In this document: positions 34,090 to 45,006 of the stretch, piece by piece
Layout of the letters: each line of letters starts with the position of its first letter
Position numbering within the stretch: position 1 is the stretch's first letter
Assembly: GCA_030765065.1 (NCBI GenBank)
Contig: CM060975.1
Location: forward strand, 200,546,007-200,610,006
Length of the DNA: 64,000 nt
Origin: Deroplatys truncata
Taxonomy: Eukaryota > Arthropoda > Insecta > Mantodea > Mantidae
Reading direction: 5' to 3'
The notes under the pieces: generated by a model
What the model saw: only the letters and a program-made list of their open reading frames with translations
The model's database searches: none
Told to the model about the DNA's origin: nothing
Position numbers and translations under genes: made by a program

Positions 34090-34750
34090 AACTGTGGAAG
34101 TTGCTACCCTAATAAAGCTGTTCTATTCTATTGAATATTCCCAGGACATGGATTGCTATTAGAAACTAAGGCTAAATTACGAAATGCAGAATTAACATAC
34201 TTCATTTATTTACTGTAAATTAGTAGTATAATTCAGTATACCTGCAAATTTAAATACTTACAGGTTTTCACTCAATTACTCGTAAAAATTGAAATGCATA
34301 CTGACTTTTATTTTTATTCAACATTAAAATATTACATTTTTTGTATAATAAATTTAGAAGCTTAACAAATAGTTTCTGTTTACTTTTGGATACCCGATTT
34401 AAATTACGTACAACATTATGAATTCCCTGATTAAAGCTTCTCTAATGTGAGATAAATAATTTAGAAACGTGAGGGCAGTAGAAATAAATAGTGAGTTAGC
34501 TTATCAAAAGATGTAAATTAAATTTAGACAAGTCCGAAAGCATTACCCTTACGTTGTCTGCCAAATGCTCGCCCAAGCCGGAGCGCGAAGTTATAATTGC
34601 TGGTCGGTCTGTTGTCGATAGCTCCTTTTCACTCTCTTGAGCCTCAGACCGGGAGACCATGTCCGTCTTCTTCTCTGTAGGAGCGCTGCCGTCGCTGGCA
34701 TGTGTTGCTCAAGCCAATGGTGAAGTATGGACAACCGTTGACATTGTTCT
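34090..34750. other. Unassigned AT-rich sequence
   Basis: No feature recognised. Confidence 0.5.
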
Positions 34751-34754
34751 ATCA

Positions 34755-35345
34755 TGTACCGAACGGATGGCTCAGGCGGTTACGTCTGTGGCCCGCATTC
34801 GGGAGGTCCGATCGATACCGGCGACCGACCACTCTGAACCTATGGCTTTTTCGTGGTTTCCCCGGGTCGCCAGACGATTGCTGAGGTGGTTCACCTTCTA
34901 TCACGGTTCTCTTTCCTCTCATTTCCTGTATCCATCATTTTCCTTGTCATCTGTATCAGGGTTGTAGGACCAGACGACGGTGTTCGACGGGTTTCGGCTG
35001 GGCGGTGGCTTGCGCTCTGTAAAGGTTTCTTTCCTGGTGTCGCTGCGGTACGCTCAGTTAGATCTCTCCTCAGCGTGGGGCTCCGCTCCGGGGGACCCTG
35101 GAGGTTGCTGGCGGACTGTACGGCGTCGGATGCGTTCTATCTTGAAACGTTAGGGACCCCATCCTTGCTTGCACCCGTCGGCATCCGGATCTCGTCGCTC
35201 TTCGGGTCTCTTCCCTCATCCCTCCCTCCAGGGGTTACATTGGGAGCACAATGGGCCGACTGGTCTACGTGCAGTGTTCTGCCCCGGTCCCGGGGGCCCC
35301 TCCGTGATGCGTATCTTTACCATTTACCATGCATGCATTTGCCCA
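34755..35345 (+). mobile_element. SINE with family 1 head/core and a long alternative tail
   Basis: Head: GGCTCAGGCGGTTACG (box A) and GGTCCGATCGATACC (box B). Core: CGTGGTTTCCCCGGGTCGCC, TGAGGTGGTTCACC. Tail: CAGGGTTGTAGGACCAGACG, GGCTGGGCGGTGGCTTGC, AGCGTGGGGCTCC and GTTAGGGACCCC. The tail recurs at 58920-59237 and, decayed, at 36283-36500. The 189-codon ORF here is read-through of this repeat. Confidence 0.75.
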
Positions 35346-36280
35346 TGATGTCACTTTCAGCTCTTGCTGGATCACAGGAAATATTCTTGATGTTGACATC
35401 TAGAAGCGCTGAGGGGAGATGAAACTGCTCAGGTTAAAACCCAACGGACATTTAAACAAAGTTCGAAACCAGGTAAAATTTTTTCGTAAGCGAGAAAGGT
35501 GGAGACAGGTGGACTGCTTCTTAGTGAGTGGAAAGCACGGACTTTCAATGCCTCAAGCTTGCATGCACAATACTCGAGAGCGTTACTGACCCCGCCAAAG
35601 AAATTGTTTCGCCGAATGACCAAGAGACAAGCTTTTCGTTTGTCCTATGAAATAAAAGAAATCGCCCATATGTGCGTGCAACGCAGGAATTGAAGGAACC
35701 AGTCTCAGAAAAAACCATGCCATTGCAGGTGTTTCCATGTTCTAAAGCCTAGATATTTACAGCTGTTTCATTAGTTATTCCTCAGTTGAGAAATGATCCT
35801 GTGAATTGGTGTTTTAAACAGCAGCTATAAAATAGAAAAGATTTTTATGGATCACCCTTTATTATGCTGATTATGATATAGATACAGTTAGTCCTATAAC
35901 AGAACGTCACTGTTGTTCTATGCTTCCTTCCTCCCCTTAATTTTTGAGTACACATGATTCAAGGACTGACTCAGTGAACAAACACCTTCCTGGTATACGA
36001 GAGAACCACAACTGTAGAAACACAGTGAACACGACAGACTTATTTACCCTGAAGTGTCAGAAAACGCAAACTCACGTTTCGTGCCGTGTCAAGGATGTGT
36101 TTCCAACTTCAGTAATGCATTGAATTGTAGGCTATCATTGGGTTTTTATTCTTTGCACACTACTTTTTGCTTCTGCTTGTACACTTTCCGGACCTTAGAG
36201 ACAATAGGAATTAGAATTAGTATTAATTAGACGGAGGGGACTCCGGTTACTGGAGCTATTAGCGCACATAGGCTATTGTA
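35346..36280. other. Unassigned sequence
   Basis: No recognised feature. Confidence 0.5.
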
Positions 36281-36282
36281 GC

Positions 36283-36845
36283 ATTAGTAAGGACGGGGTC
36301 CCTAACATTCCACCAAACCTGCTTGTGCGTCTTCAACCTGCGGGGTCCCATAATAAAAGAAGCTCTAATCAGGAAGAGGCCCAGGCGACCAATAAGCGCA
36401 AGGGAGAAATCTTCACAAAGTGCAAATTCCACTATCTCGCCGCAACGCACCAATCGCCGTCGCCTGGTCCTAAAACCCTGATACATTTTAAGATCAAACA
36501 GATGAAAAGACATGATGGAGACAGCAAATTCAAGAGGAAGGTACAAGAGGAACCACCCCAACAGTCTCCTACCGATCTGGAAAATCCTCGAAAACCGACT
36601 TGAAGGGAGTCGAACCCGGGACCTCCCTAATATCGGTGGTCCCGTGTAGTAGATGTACGGCACGTAAAAGAACCTCAAGCCTGATAAAGAGGCCTCTAAG
36701 CAAAATTTCTGATCTTTCACGGCCAATATCGAATGGGATGCTAAGAACCATAGGAATTAAAGAGCGTCTATAAATAAAATAAAATTTCCCTCCCGAATAT
36801 GAGCCTCATACGTTACCGCGGGGCCATCTCGGTACTCTGAATGGG
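36283..36845 (-). mobile_element. SINE with long tail, interrupted by a SINE family 2 copy
   Basis: Minus-strand head at 36801-36845 (CCGCGGTAACGTATGAGGCT), resuming at 36633 with GGGAGGTCCCGGGTTCGACT (box B), core TTCGAGGATTTTCCAGATCG and GGGGTGGTTCC, then the long-type tail with TATCAGGGTTTTAGGACCAG. The 155-codon ORF on this strand is only this repeat. Confidence 0.7.
36634..36788 (+). mobile_element. SINE family 2, 5'-truncated, with 12-bp TSD
   Basis: Starts CGGTGGTCCCGTGTAG, continues CGGCACGTAAAAGAACCTCA and ends AGAGCGTCTATAAATAAAAT. Flanked by CCTCCCTAATAT (36622-36633) and CCTCCCGAATAT (36789-36800), a 12-bp target duplication with one change. Inserted into the SINE listed at 36283-36845. 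Confidence 0.85.
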
Positions 36846-36849
36846 GAAT

Positions 36850-37800
36850 GATACAAATGCACATTCAGCATTAGACAACATGGAATTTTCGTTTTAACTC
36901 TCAAATGAATTATAATAACGTTTAAAATGTTTGTGAAATTCTTTGGATGCTTATAAATTCTATTAGTTTGTTTTAAGTTGGATTAGAGATCCTCCAGTTT
37001 TCGGCAATAGCTTACTAAGATTAAAATTCACAGTGTTTATTACGCCTTTACAGTGTAAACAATATTTACCAATAAACATCTGCAACCTACCATTACACAG
37101 TTAGAAATTATTATAATGGAGCGACGAAGCCTAAGGAAACAACATTAAATTTCCCTCCTTTTCCAATTCGCTGATATTACTACAAATAATAGCTCGCCCT
37201 TCAGGCTCGATATCTATCATTTACCTAATCGATAATACCCATGCTGCTAACTCGAAGTTGCCGCGGTCTCAGACAAGGTTCCGTAAGGGAGGTAATATAA
37301 TTAAACATTTATCTTGGAAGTAATAAATTTAAATCAAATGGTTTACTGTGGAGTAACCCTGTAATACAGCAGGTAGGAAAGCTATACCCACCGTATGTCG
37401 CCTACTGAACCCCTGGAAATGGAGTTATAAAAAAGTCTAATGTTGATCCGCGGAGGCTATAAAAGTCTGATGCGAGAAATTTCCTGTTGGTAAGAGGTTT
37501 TAGATACAAGGGATAAGCAACTGTTCGATTGTGGGAGTGTCGGAGAAAATGAGATTACTAAGACGTCATATTGTTGATATTGACAGCCTCGTTATTTATT
37601 GCACTGCACTATTGCACCAAGTCTTGTTCCTAAATGCATTCTGTGCGGCGCTATTTAAATACTGAGATATAATCGTTGAACAAACCGGTGAAATAATTAA
37701 GATTTATACGTAGCTGATTGGAAATAAAGATATGGGGAATTCTTACGGCTCTTCAACTTCCAAAGCTTTCCTACATCTCCCTCTCTCCCTCTTCTTTCCT
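36850..37800. other. Unassigned AT-rich sequence
   Basis: No recognised feature. Confidence 0.5.
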
Positions 37801-37804
37801 TTTT

Positions 37805-38975
37805 GCTTTCTCTACTACTTACCTAGAGTTTTGACGGTCCATGAGTAAATAAAAAAAAACATATTTACGAAAAGAGCGGTATGTGTGTGTGATTGTGTGA
37901 ACAGCATAAGTCAAAAACGAAAAGTCACTTATATAAAAAATCTGATATGTTGCACTTACATGACTTTCTCTACTCTTGTACAAACTATTTTTACAAACGC
38001 TTATTCTCCATCTACTTCATGTTAGCTGTCTTATTGCTAATTTTCTTGTAGGTGCAAGGGGAACATGGTAGCTTTAACCGATAGTCAAATTTTTTAAGAG
38101 CTGGTTGCTATGTGGAGTATTTCATTCTCTTTGCATATCCAGGACATAAAAAAAACGAATAACGAATTCCCGTTTAAGAAAAAGTATAAGTATTGGAAAA
38201 TTCAAACAAATAACAAGGAATATCTCGGAAATGGTTGACTCCACAAAAAAATGCATATGAAATAAATTGTGTGTTTTAACGAGATCTACATTTTTTGTGT
38301 AGAAACATTTTGTCTATCTCTTACGGTGTACAAGTTATGAAAAAAACCGTTCAGAATGAAAGGGACTTTCGCGGACATTTCCAGAAAATTCAAGATATAC
38401 ATTTTATGTGTCATGCATATATCTTAAATATGTGATATTGTATTCAAAATCGTTAGAGACTTTTTGAGAAAAACAAAATTTTCGAAAAATGTTCCATGTA
38501 AACGTAGTTTGGTTGGGGGGATTTTCTTGAAAATCTTGTAGCGCATCTTTAAAACACACTGAACCTAAATAGATGATATTTATCCGACTTTTCATTTTTG
38601 AGTTATGCTGTTCACAGACTCACAGACACACATCCGCACAGACACTGATGCGGACCTTTTTCTAAAAATGCTTTTGGGGGAGGGATTTAGGTAGGCTCAA
38701 AACATGTATTTTCGGTGAAATCTCGGTATCGAATGTTTGGGTGGAGTGCAATACTTCCCCTACTTACTACTATACGTAGTAGAGAAAATAAAAACTTGGT
38801 ATTTAAGTTCACATCCTCTAAGCTTGCGACACGAAGATTTATATAAAAAAAAAGAATCCCAAACTATTCTATACATGGAAAAAAACCTTCTTTAATTTGT
38901 TATTAGGTCTCCTTAAAGTACACAAGTTTAGTCATATAAACCTTTTTGTGACGTTAGCCGTTTCTAACTTACGCT
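37805..38975 (+). mobile_element. Helentron-like element, host copy split by another copy
   Basis: 5' part 37805-37930 (CTTTCTCTACTACTTA, TGTGTGAACAGCATAAGTC, AAAAACGAAAAGTC) and continuation 38796-38975 (AACTTGGTATTTAAGTTCAC and on). The two halves join at the expected internal point once 37934-38795 is removed, apart from about 12 missing bases. It is truncated after 38975. Confidence 0.75.
37934..38795 (-). mobile_element. Helentron-like element, full length, inserted into another copy
   Basis: Complete reverse copy: AATCTGATATGTTGCACTTA hairpin end and ACTTTCTCTACT inner repeat at the left, ACGTAGTAGAGAAAATAA at the right. Because both flanks belong to a known sequence (the copy at 37805-38975), the ends can be placed within a few bases. 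They fall in T/A-runs without a clear target duplication, as expected for Helentrons inserting between two Ts. Confidence 0.75.
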
Positions 38976-39106
38976 TTCTCCCTATTTACTTTATGTCGCT
39001 TTAACTACGTGATCATATCGCGACGGATCTGTTAGGAGATACCTTATGGATCGGTGTGTGTTGGACAGTTAGCCTTCTAGGTCTCATTCCTATACCATAC
39101 CATCTT

Positions 39107-39248
39107 GCTTCGTCACGTGTCCACAGAGGCAGGTGCATAGCAACTGTACCTCTGTTTCTGTGTTGACCAGATGGCAGCTTCGACAGGTGTCCATAGAGGC
39201 ATGTGGACAGTAACTATACCTCTGCTTCTACACAAGTCTGGCAGATAG
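39107..39248 (+). repeat. Two-unit tandem repeat of about 71 bp
   Basis: Units 39107-39177 and 39178-39248 share GTGTCCA(C/T)AGAGGCA and TACCTCTG(T/C)TTCT. Each can pair AGAGG with CCTCT around a loop of about 19 bases. Confidence 0.7.
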
Positions 39249-39364
39249 CATTAGAGTGCCGTCCAGTCTACTTACTTTCATTATCTGTAGATAAATGGAC
39301 GAGCATTCGCTATTACCGTTTATTTTTCATTTTTACTGTTGTTTTAGACTTAAGGTGGAGTTTA

Positions 39365-39515
39365 GGGCCGTGACATTAAATATCCAATCGGGTATTCCCC
39401 TATGCGACTGAGCGAAACTACGAGAAAAGAAAAAAATAAGCCCACGGACTTTGAATCTGGGACCTCCTGAATGCGGGCTACAGACGTTACCGCCTGAGCC
39501 AACCCGCTCGGTTCC
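39365..39515 (-). mobile_element. SINE family 1-like head fragment
   Basis: Minus strand: GGTTGGCTCAGGCGGTAACG (box A region), CATTCAGGAGGTCCCAGATT (box B region) and a decayed core. Low complexity between head and core. Confidence 0.6.
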
Positions 39516-39585
39516 AAATTAATGATATTAATTTAAATCTTCAAATACAGAACTTTTTACATTTTCCATTATGCGCTTACAATAA

Positions 39586-40400
39586 TTAGAGGAAGTATTG
39601 TGTTCCATTTCAAAACTTCGATGTGGAGATTTCACCAGAAATACATGTTTCGAAGTTCTCTAAACCCAAAAATGCATTTTTAGAAAAAGATCCGTCTGTA
39701 TGTGTAGGCTATGAAGAGCATAACTCAACAACGAAAAATCCGATAAATACCAAACTTGGTATATGTGACACTAAGATTTTCAAGAAAATCCCCTACCCTA
39801 GACTACAGTTTAAATGGAATTCTTTTCAGAATTTTCTCAAAAATGCCTCTAACGATATTTATTAAAATACCACATATTTAAATGGCACATAAAATGCATA
39901 TCTTGAATTTCCTGAGAATACCTGTGAAGCCTTCTTCATTAAAGGAATTTTGTATAATGTTGTATAACGGGTAAACCAAAAGAGATAGACAAGGATATGC
40001 TACACATAATCTGTAGACCTCTTTAAAACACAATTTATATCCAATAACCTTTTCTGTAGCAACAGCCATTTCGAGGTTACTCTTTGTCATTGATTTTAAT
40101 TGTTCATACTTTTTGTAATTCTTAGAGTGCTGTCGCTATTCAATTGTTTCTCGCGATGTCATGAAAGAGTATGTAATTTCAAGTCCAACATAAGACTACC
40201 CGATTTTAATCATTTGACTATAGCTTCGTTTTAGTGTCTCCACCTTTTACTTACAATGAAATTTGTCATAAAACTATTTCTGCAAATGTTTATCTCGATT
40301 AAGTAGATAGAAAAATAAGCTTTTGTAAAAATAGTTAGTAAAAACTATATAAATATAAGCAATATTGGGTAGCGAAAGGCATGTGAATGTAATATATTAC
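39586..40400 (+). mobile_element. Helentron-like element, near full length, older copy
   Basis: From AGAGGAAGTATTGTGTTCCA through AAGAGCATAACTCAACAACG and AATACCAAACTTGGTAT to the 3' AAAGGCATGTGAATGTAATA. A short deletion follows TTGGTAT. No tandem GT tract remains. Confidence 0.7.
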
Positions 40401-40402
40401 CT

Positions 40403-40455
40403 GGTGGTGATGGTGGCGGCGGTAGCGGAGGCAGTGGTGGCGGCGACGGCGGAAA
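40403..40455 (+). repeat. GGN-rich simple repeat
   Basis: Irregular GGT/GGC/GAC triplets directly after the Helentron 3' end. It could encode Gly-rich sequence but no ORF of note uses it. Confidence 0.8.
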
Positions 40456-40459
40456 AAGT

Positions 40460-41850
40460 GAAACACTACGTTTGACTCAGGAGTTTAGCTATGACCTTGT
40501 GGTTGACGTAAGCGAAACTGAGCCAGCACTGCATTGTTCTTCCCCCCTCGCTCTATTTTTTTACACCCTCTTCCAAAAGTACTTCTCCTTTCTTTCACGG
40601 GACAATAAATACTACTGGAAGTAGCATCAGTAATACATTCTATTACCGCATCAAACAAAACAATTATGACCATACTTTCAATAAGTAAATCTGTAAAACT
40701 TGCATACATGTAAAATATAATTATGACCATACATGTGAAACTGCACTTGTTGACAATGCTTTTGAATTGCTGGTGTTACACCATTTGCATCGTATGCAAG
40801 AAGCTCTCTATCCACTGCAAGCTTGCAGTTCAGGGACAAAACCATTCTCCTGAGTCAACCACAGTAATTGGATGTTTGTAGGAAAGGAAGAGCGATAGTG
40901 ACATCTAGACATCCTCATTAAATATTACCCGTAACCAGGGTCCCGATTCTGATGACATGCCATTTAATCACTGCATCATAGGTATTGCTGTGGTGTGTAT
41001 AAATCCTTATCATGGACCCCAGATTATGAAAATGCATATTTATTAGGTCATGTTGGTAACTTTATGACATTTTCTATTTTATGGAACTTTTTTTTCGATT
41101 TTACATCATTATTTTGGCGTTTTGTTATTCTGCGCCTTATTTAGTAATTTTCTTGCATTTACATTGAGTTATAAAGAGTTTTACATTATTGGTATTTTAC
41201 ATAAGAATAGCTTTTAAATCTCAGAAGTTTCACTAATCAACTAAAAAGAATTCTTTACTCGCATTTTTGGGAAAATGTTACATATCTACTTTTTTGCTTA
41301 GTCTGCTGAAGAGGGTTACTTGTGGGTGGAGAGGTGGCTATTGTCAGGGGAGCAGGTATCACTACAGTTATGAATTCATGTTTAAAACTAGAATGAGGCG
41401 GGCCAGTTTTCTCTTTTTCGCGTTAATAAGTGCGCACAGTGAGGTTGCTATTCTCTTTGCCCTTGTGTCGTGGCATAAGCTGTGAAGTCCTCTTCATTCA
41501 CTGTGAATTTTGTACAATCTGAGAACTCAAAAGAATATTGCAGTTTTTTAATATCTGCTTCAAAAGCAATTTTCTTAAACTTCTTTTCAGATTCTTCAAA
41601 CAAGAACATGGAACCAGTATATTTTTAATTAATTTTCTAGATTATCTCATACTTGTATAGTTAACCTATATACAAATTAATTTATAGTTTTCTGCACACC
41701 AATTTTAACAAATTAAATAAATTCCAGTTTTAGGTTATTTTTGTAATTAATTATGTGGTTTTTAAAAGTTTGGTGTAATTTTATAGGGCAGCTTTCAAAT
41801 ATTTAGGCGATTAAAATCCGGGCTCTCATTATAACAGGCTAGCATCTGAA
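40460..41850. other. Unassigned sequence
   Basis: AT-rich; short ORFs without motifs. Confidence 0.5.
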
Positions 41851-41852
41851 TG

Positions 41853-42450
41853 TGTAATAATCTTATGTGAATGTATTACGTAATTTAATAATGCAGGAGC
41901 TGTGAGAACAATAAGTTAAACGTTGCTAACAATGAGGTAACAATGAGATAACCTTGAGGCAATAATGAATTAGTAAGTTTATGTGTTACTTGTGATTCTT
42001 GGAGTAACAATAGTATAATTTTAGTGACAGTTTATAAAATAGCCAATCAACAACCAGAAAAAGCTTTAGTTAAATGAAGGTATTCTATTGAAGTAGGATT
42101 AGCCAATCAGAGACTTGAAATACAGAAATTTACAAGTTTAGACGGTTGAAATCAATTCAGTTGCCTGCAGACAGTGCTCATAGCTGGATGCGTTGCTTGT
42201 GCGTCCTCGAGAGATTTAATACGTATTTGTGTGAAACGAAAAATAGTTTACGTGTTAAAATGTTTAATTAATTAATCAAAAGAATCTCACAGCTCTCTAT
42301 ATCAGTGAAGAGTTATTTTAACCGTTTCAAGTATTAATAAATGGAGTGAAGTAAAAATTATAGTCTGTGTAAGCCTACATCCTTAGTCGTATTACAACCC
42401 TGCCAAGAGAAACGTGTCTCTAACAAATACTGACGCAGCCGAGGCAAACA
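41853..42450 (+). mobile_element. LTR-like repeat, copy 2
   Basis: Direct homologue of 33033-33620, with conserved AGCCAATCA boxes, TTCAGTTGCCTGCAGAC initiator region and the end ACTGACGCAGCCGAGGCAAA. The TATA-like box is degraded (TTACAAG). Followed by the same leader array. Not the partner LTR of copy 1: each has its own downstream leader and nothing like gag-pol lies between. Confidence 0.6.
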
Positions 42451-42539
42451 TAAATATAATATTTAAAGAAACAGTAAAAATACATTTGGGACGAAGGCTA
42501 CCGGAAACTGTTTACTATACGTGCGGTTGCAACTACTAC

Positions 42540-42780
42540 AAGTTCGGTTCCCCAACAGTTGAACTATAATACAACTCCTTCAATACAAACTTCTTCAAAT
42601 TGACGCCCAAAGCGTGGTGCAAATAACGTAACAAACCATCTACTTAAAATTGACGCCCATACGTGGGGCTAATAAAATAACTTCTTCAAATTGACGCCCA
42701 AAGCGTGGTGCAAATAACGTAACAAACCATCTACTACAAATTGGCTCCCTTACGTGGGGTAAACAACGTAAAAATATTCC
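42540..42780 (+). repeat. LTR leader repeat array, copy 2
   Basis: Repeated blocks CTTCAAATTGACGCCCAAAG, CGTGGTGCAAATAACGTAAC and AAACCATCTACT, period about 50-60 bases, alternating CCCAAAGCGTGGTGC with CCCATACGTGGGGC. Confidence 0.6.
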
Positions 42781-43010
42781 CCTACTTCAACATACATGGA
42801 GAGAGCTTTGTTAAACAATGTTTACAATTCAAAATACCATAAAATGATTTTAAATTAATTAAGTCCTTCTCCTATACTTATATTTACCTACTACGAAATC
42901 TACTAACGAATGTGCTAACTCAAGAAGTGTCGGCATTAATGAACCCAACTGTAGAGTCGAGTGCACGGAATCGTGCCGATATGTTGCGATGGTTTATGTT
43001 GGTAAGGAAA

Positions 43011-43785
43011 TACAGGGAGAGACAAAAAACTACAAACCGGCAGCGCGTTGTTTTTCCTGTCCGCGTCCTCGGCGCTCGTTGCCGTCTGCGCTATCATAGA
43101 AACCACACAACATTTTTAAAACTACTTTTAAAGTCTTTACTTACCAACTTCGTGAAAGGAGATGCTGAAACTGAGCACCGTCGTTGTCCACACATTTTTG
43201 GCACCTCTTTAGGAAACTATCCATCACTCGCCGTAGTTCACGTTGAGAAATAATGGCAAATTCCTGGCGGACATTTTGTTTTAATTCTTCCAAAGTGTGT
43301 GGGATTCTCTTGTACACTTTATGTTTTAAATTACCCCAGAGATAGAAATCGCAGAGGGTTAGGTAGGGGGACCGAGGGGATCACAAATCCCTACTAATAA
43401 GTCTGTCCTCAAACACACTTTCAATTGTTTTCATCGAAATATTGGCCGTACGAGCTGTTACAGAGTCTTGTTGAAAAAAGGCAAAATCACGCTCTCTGTT
43501 AATTCTCTAAAAACAGGGGGCAAAATTGTATTCACGTATGTATGGGCTTTAACTATTGACTCGAAAAGAATTGGCCCTATAACCCTTTCTGGTCACTACG
43601 ATGGTGGCCAATTTCAGCATCTCCTTCCATAAAGTTGGTAAATAAAGCCTTTAAAAGTGGTGTTAAAAATTTTGTATGCTTTCATCCGCGCCTTTCTATG
43701 ATAGCGGCAGACGGCAAACGAGCGCCGAGACGCGGCCAGGAAAAACACCGCGCAGGCGGTTAGTAGTTTTTTGGCTCTCTCTGTA
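43011..43785. mobile_element. Mariner-type element, internally deleted, with TA duplication
   Basis: TA at 43011-43012 and 43784-43785. Termini of about 165 bases start CAGGGAGAGACAAAAAACTA on the left and CAGAGAGAGCCAAAAAACTA on the right (opposite strand). The interior encodes the C-terminal half of a transposase on the minus strand. It is a clear case of an autonomous element shortened to its ends plus the last third of its gene. Confidence 0.85.
43155..43610 (-). pseudogene. Mariner-type transposase, catalytic C-terminal half
   Basis: Minus strand: IGPILFESIV, then after a frameshift FFQQDSVTARTANISM (second catalytic Asp), SPRSPYLTLCDFYLWGNLKH (third catalytic position region), IPHTLEELKQNVRQE and RCQKCVDNDGAQFQHLL. 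One stop at the W-like position before SPRSP and one frameshift. The DNA-binding N-terminus and first Asp are absent. No active enzyme is possible. Confidence 0.85.
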
Positions 43786-43789
43786 CTAA

Positions 43790-44675
43790 ACTGGCTCTAC
43801 TATGGCCAGCAACCTCACCTTCTCCACTTAATGTTTCTTACTCCTCCTTTCCTTCGCTCCTGAAACTGAAACTGACTTGTGTTCAAGGTTAATGTTTGAG
43901 TGTCAGACTTTTGACATCAAACCAATACGAGTCGGACTCATACAGAGGCTGGTGTGGACAGTCTTTGCAAATCATGCCTTCCAGCCACTCAGATTGCATG
44001 TTTCCGTACGTTTCCCTTTCGCCATTCACCTAGGCGTGACCTTTGTTCATAGACTAATGCCTATTTGTCTGACTTGAGTTCATATCAATAAGAACACTAG
44101 GCATAGGAAAACAAAATCATTGGCATGTTTCCATGCACTCGGCTTTACACATTTCCATAGTGTGTATCAAACTATTGAAACCCAAAATCTCTGATATTTG
44201 ACCGTAATCCCTGTTTTCATCAATTTAAGCTCAACTTGCTCCAAGAAGAACTGTGAAACTACAAGCAATTTAAAAGTTTCTCTCGCATGGGATATGCATG
44301 TGATTTACTGAAAACTTAGCCGAACACCAGCAACAAACGTAGGTTTAAATGACCCTAGATAATAACAGGGATTAATATTTGACATGAAAAGTTCACGAAA
44401 CAGATTGCTGAGAAATAAAACTGAGTTAGAACTTTTGTGACGCCATAATCATCGTTAGAGACAGTGTATTAAACTTTAATTACTGAGGGGGAAGAAAAGG
44501 AGCTCTTGATATCACATATCGATCTTGATATTTCTACCCACAGTGAATGTCATTTCAATTAAAATTTAACGTGTTATGAAAAATTGCTGGTTTGATAGTG
44601 ATTGTGGGCTATAATTAGAACTTTTACGTCTACAGTAACAAAACTCTAAACCTGTCTTCAGCAAGGTTAAGGCTC
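43790..44675. other. Unassigned sequence
   Basis: No recognised feature. Confidence 0.5.
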
Positions 44676-44899
44676 ACTCGAAGTAGGGATGGGCAGAAAA
44701 TAACGTAACTGTTACATTGTAACGGTTACAAAGGTAATGGAGACGGACCGTAACTAGTTACCCCTTAACGGTTACAAAAGTAACGGATATAAAGCAACTA
44801 GTTATCATAAGTACGAAGGCTTTCACGACCGGAGTTAATCGATAAAACATTAAAATCTTCCGGGCTGGAAGGCCGTGGTCTAAGGGTAAAACTACTATA

Positions 44900-44960
44900 A
44901 CCCGACGTTTCGGTCAACTCTGTGGTTGCCATCTTCAGGAGTGTAACACCCAGGACAGCT
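44900..44960 (-). ncRNA. Candidate hammerhead ribozyme motif
   Basis: On the minus strand the order is GTC, a small stem-loop GGGTG-TTA-CACTC, CTGAAGA (fits CUGANGA), a stem GGCAAC/GTTGACC with one bulge, and GAAAC. This is a type III-like hammerhead order with a very short stem III. Hammerheads are established in Penelope-like elements; activity of this copy is inference. Confidence 0.45.
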
Positions 44961-45006
44961 TGATAACGACTGCCGACTAGACAAGAGATGTTCCGCAATA
45001 TATAGC

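Noticed and set aside
34853..35422. 189-codon ORF, the longest ATG-started ORF of the window
   Set aside because: It lies wholly within a SINE and its long tail, which recurs at 36283-36845 and 58920-59237 without an open frame.
36259..36726. 155-codon ORF on the minus strand
   Set aside because: Runs through two nested SINEs; no conserved protein sequence.
33033..42450. A complete LTR retrotransposon between the two LTR-like copies
   Set aside because: No gag-pol between them, the interval is filled with SINEs and Helentrons, and both copies have their own leader downstream.
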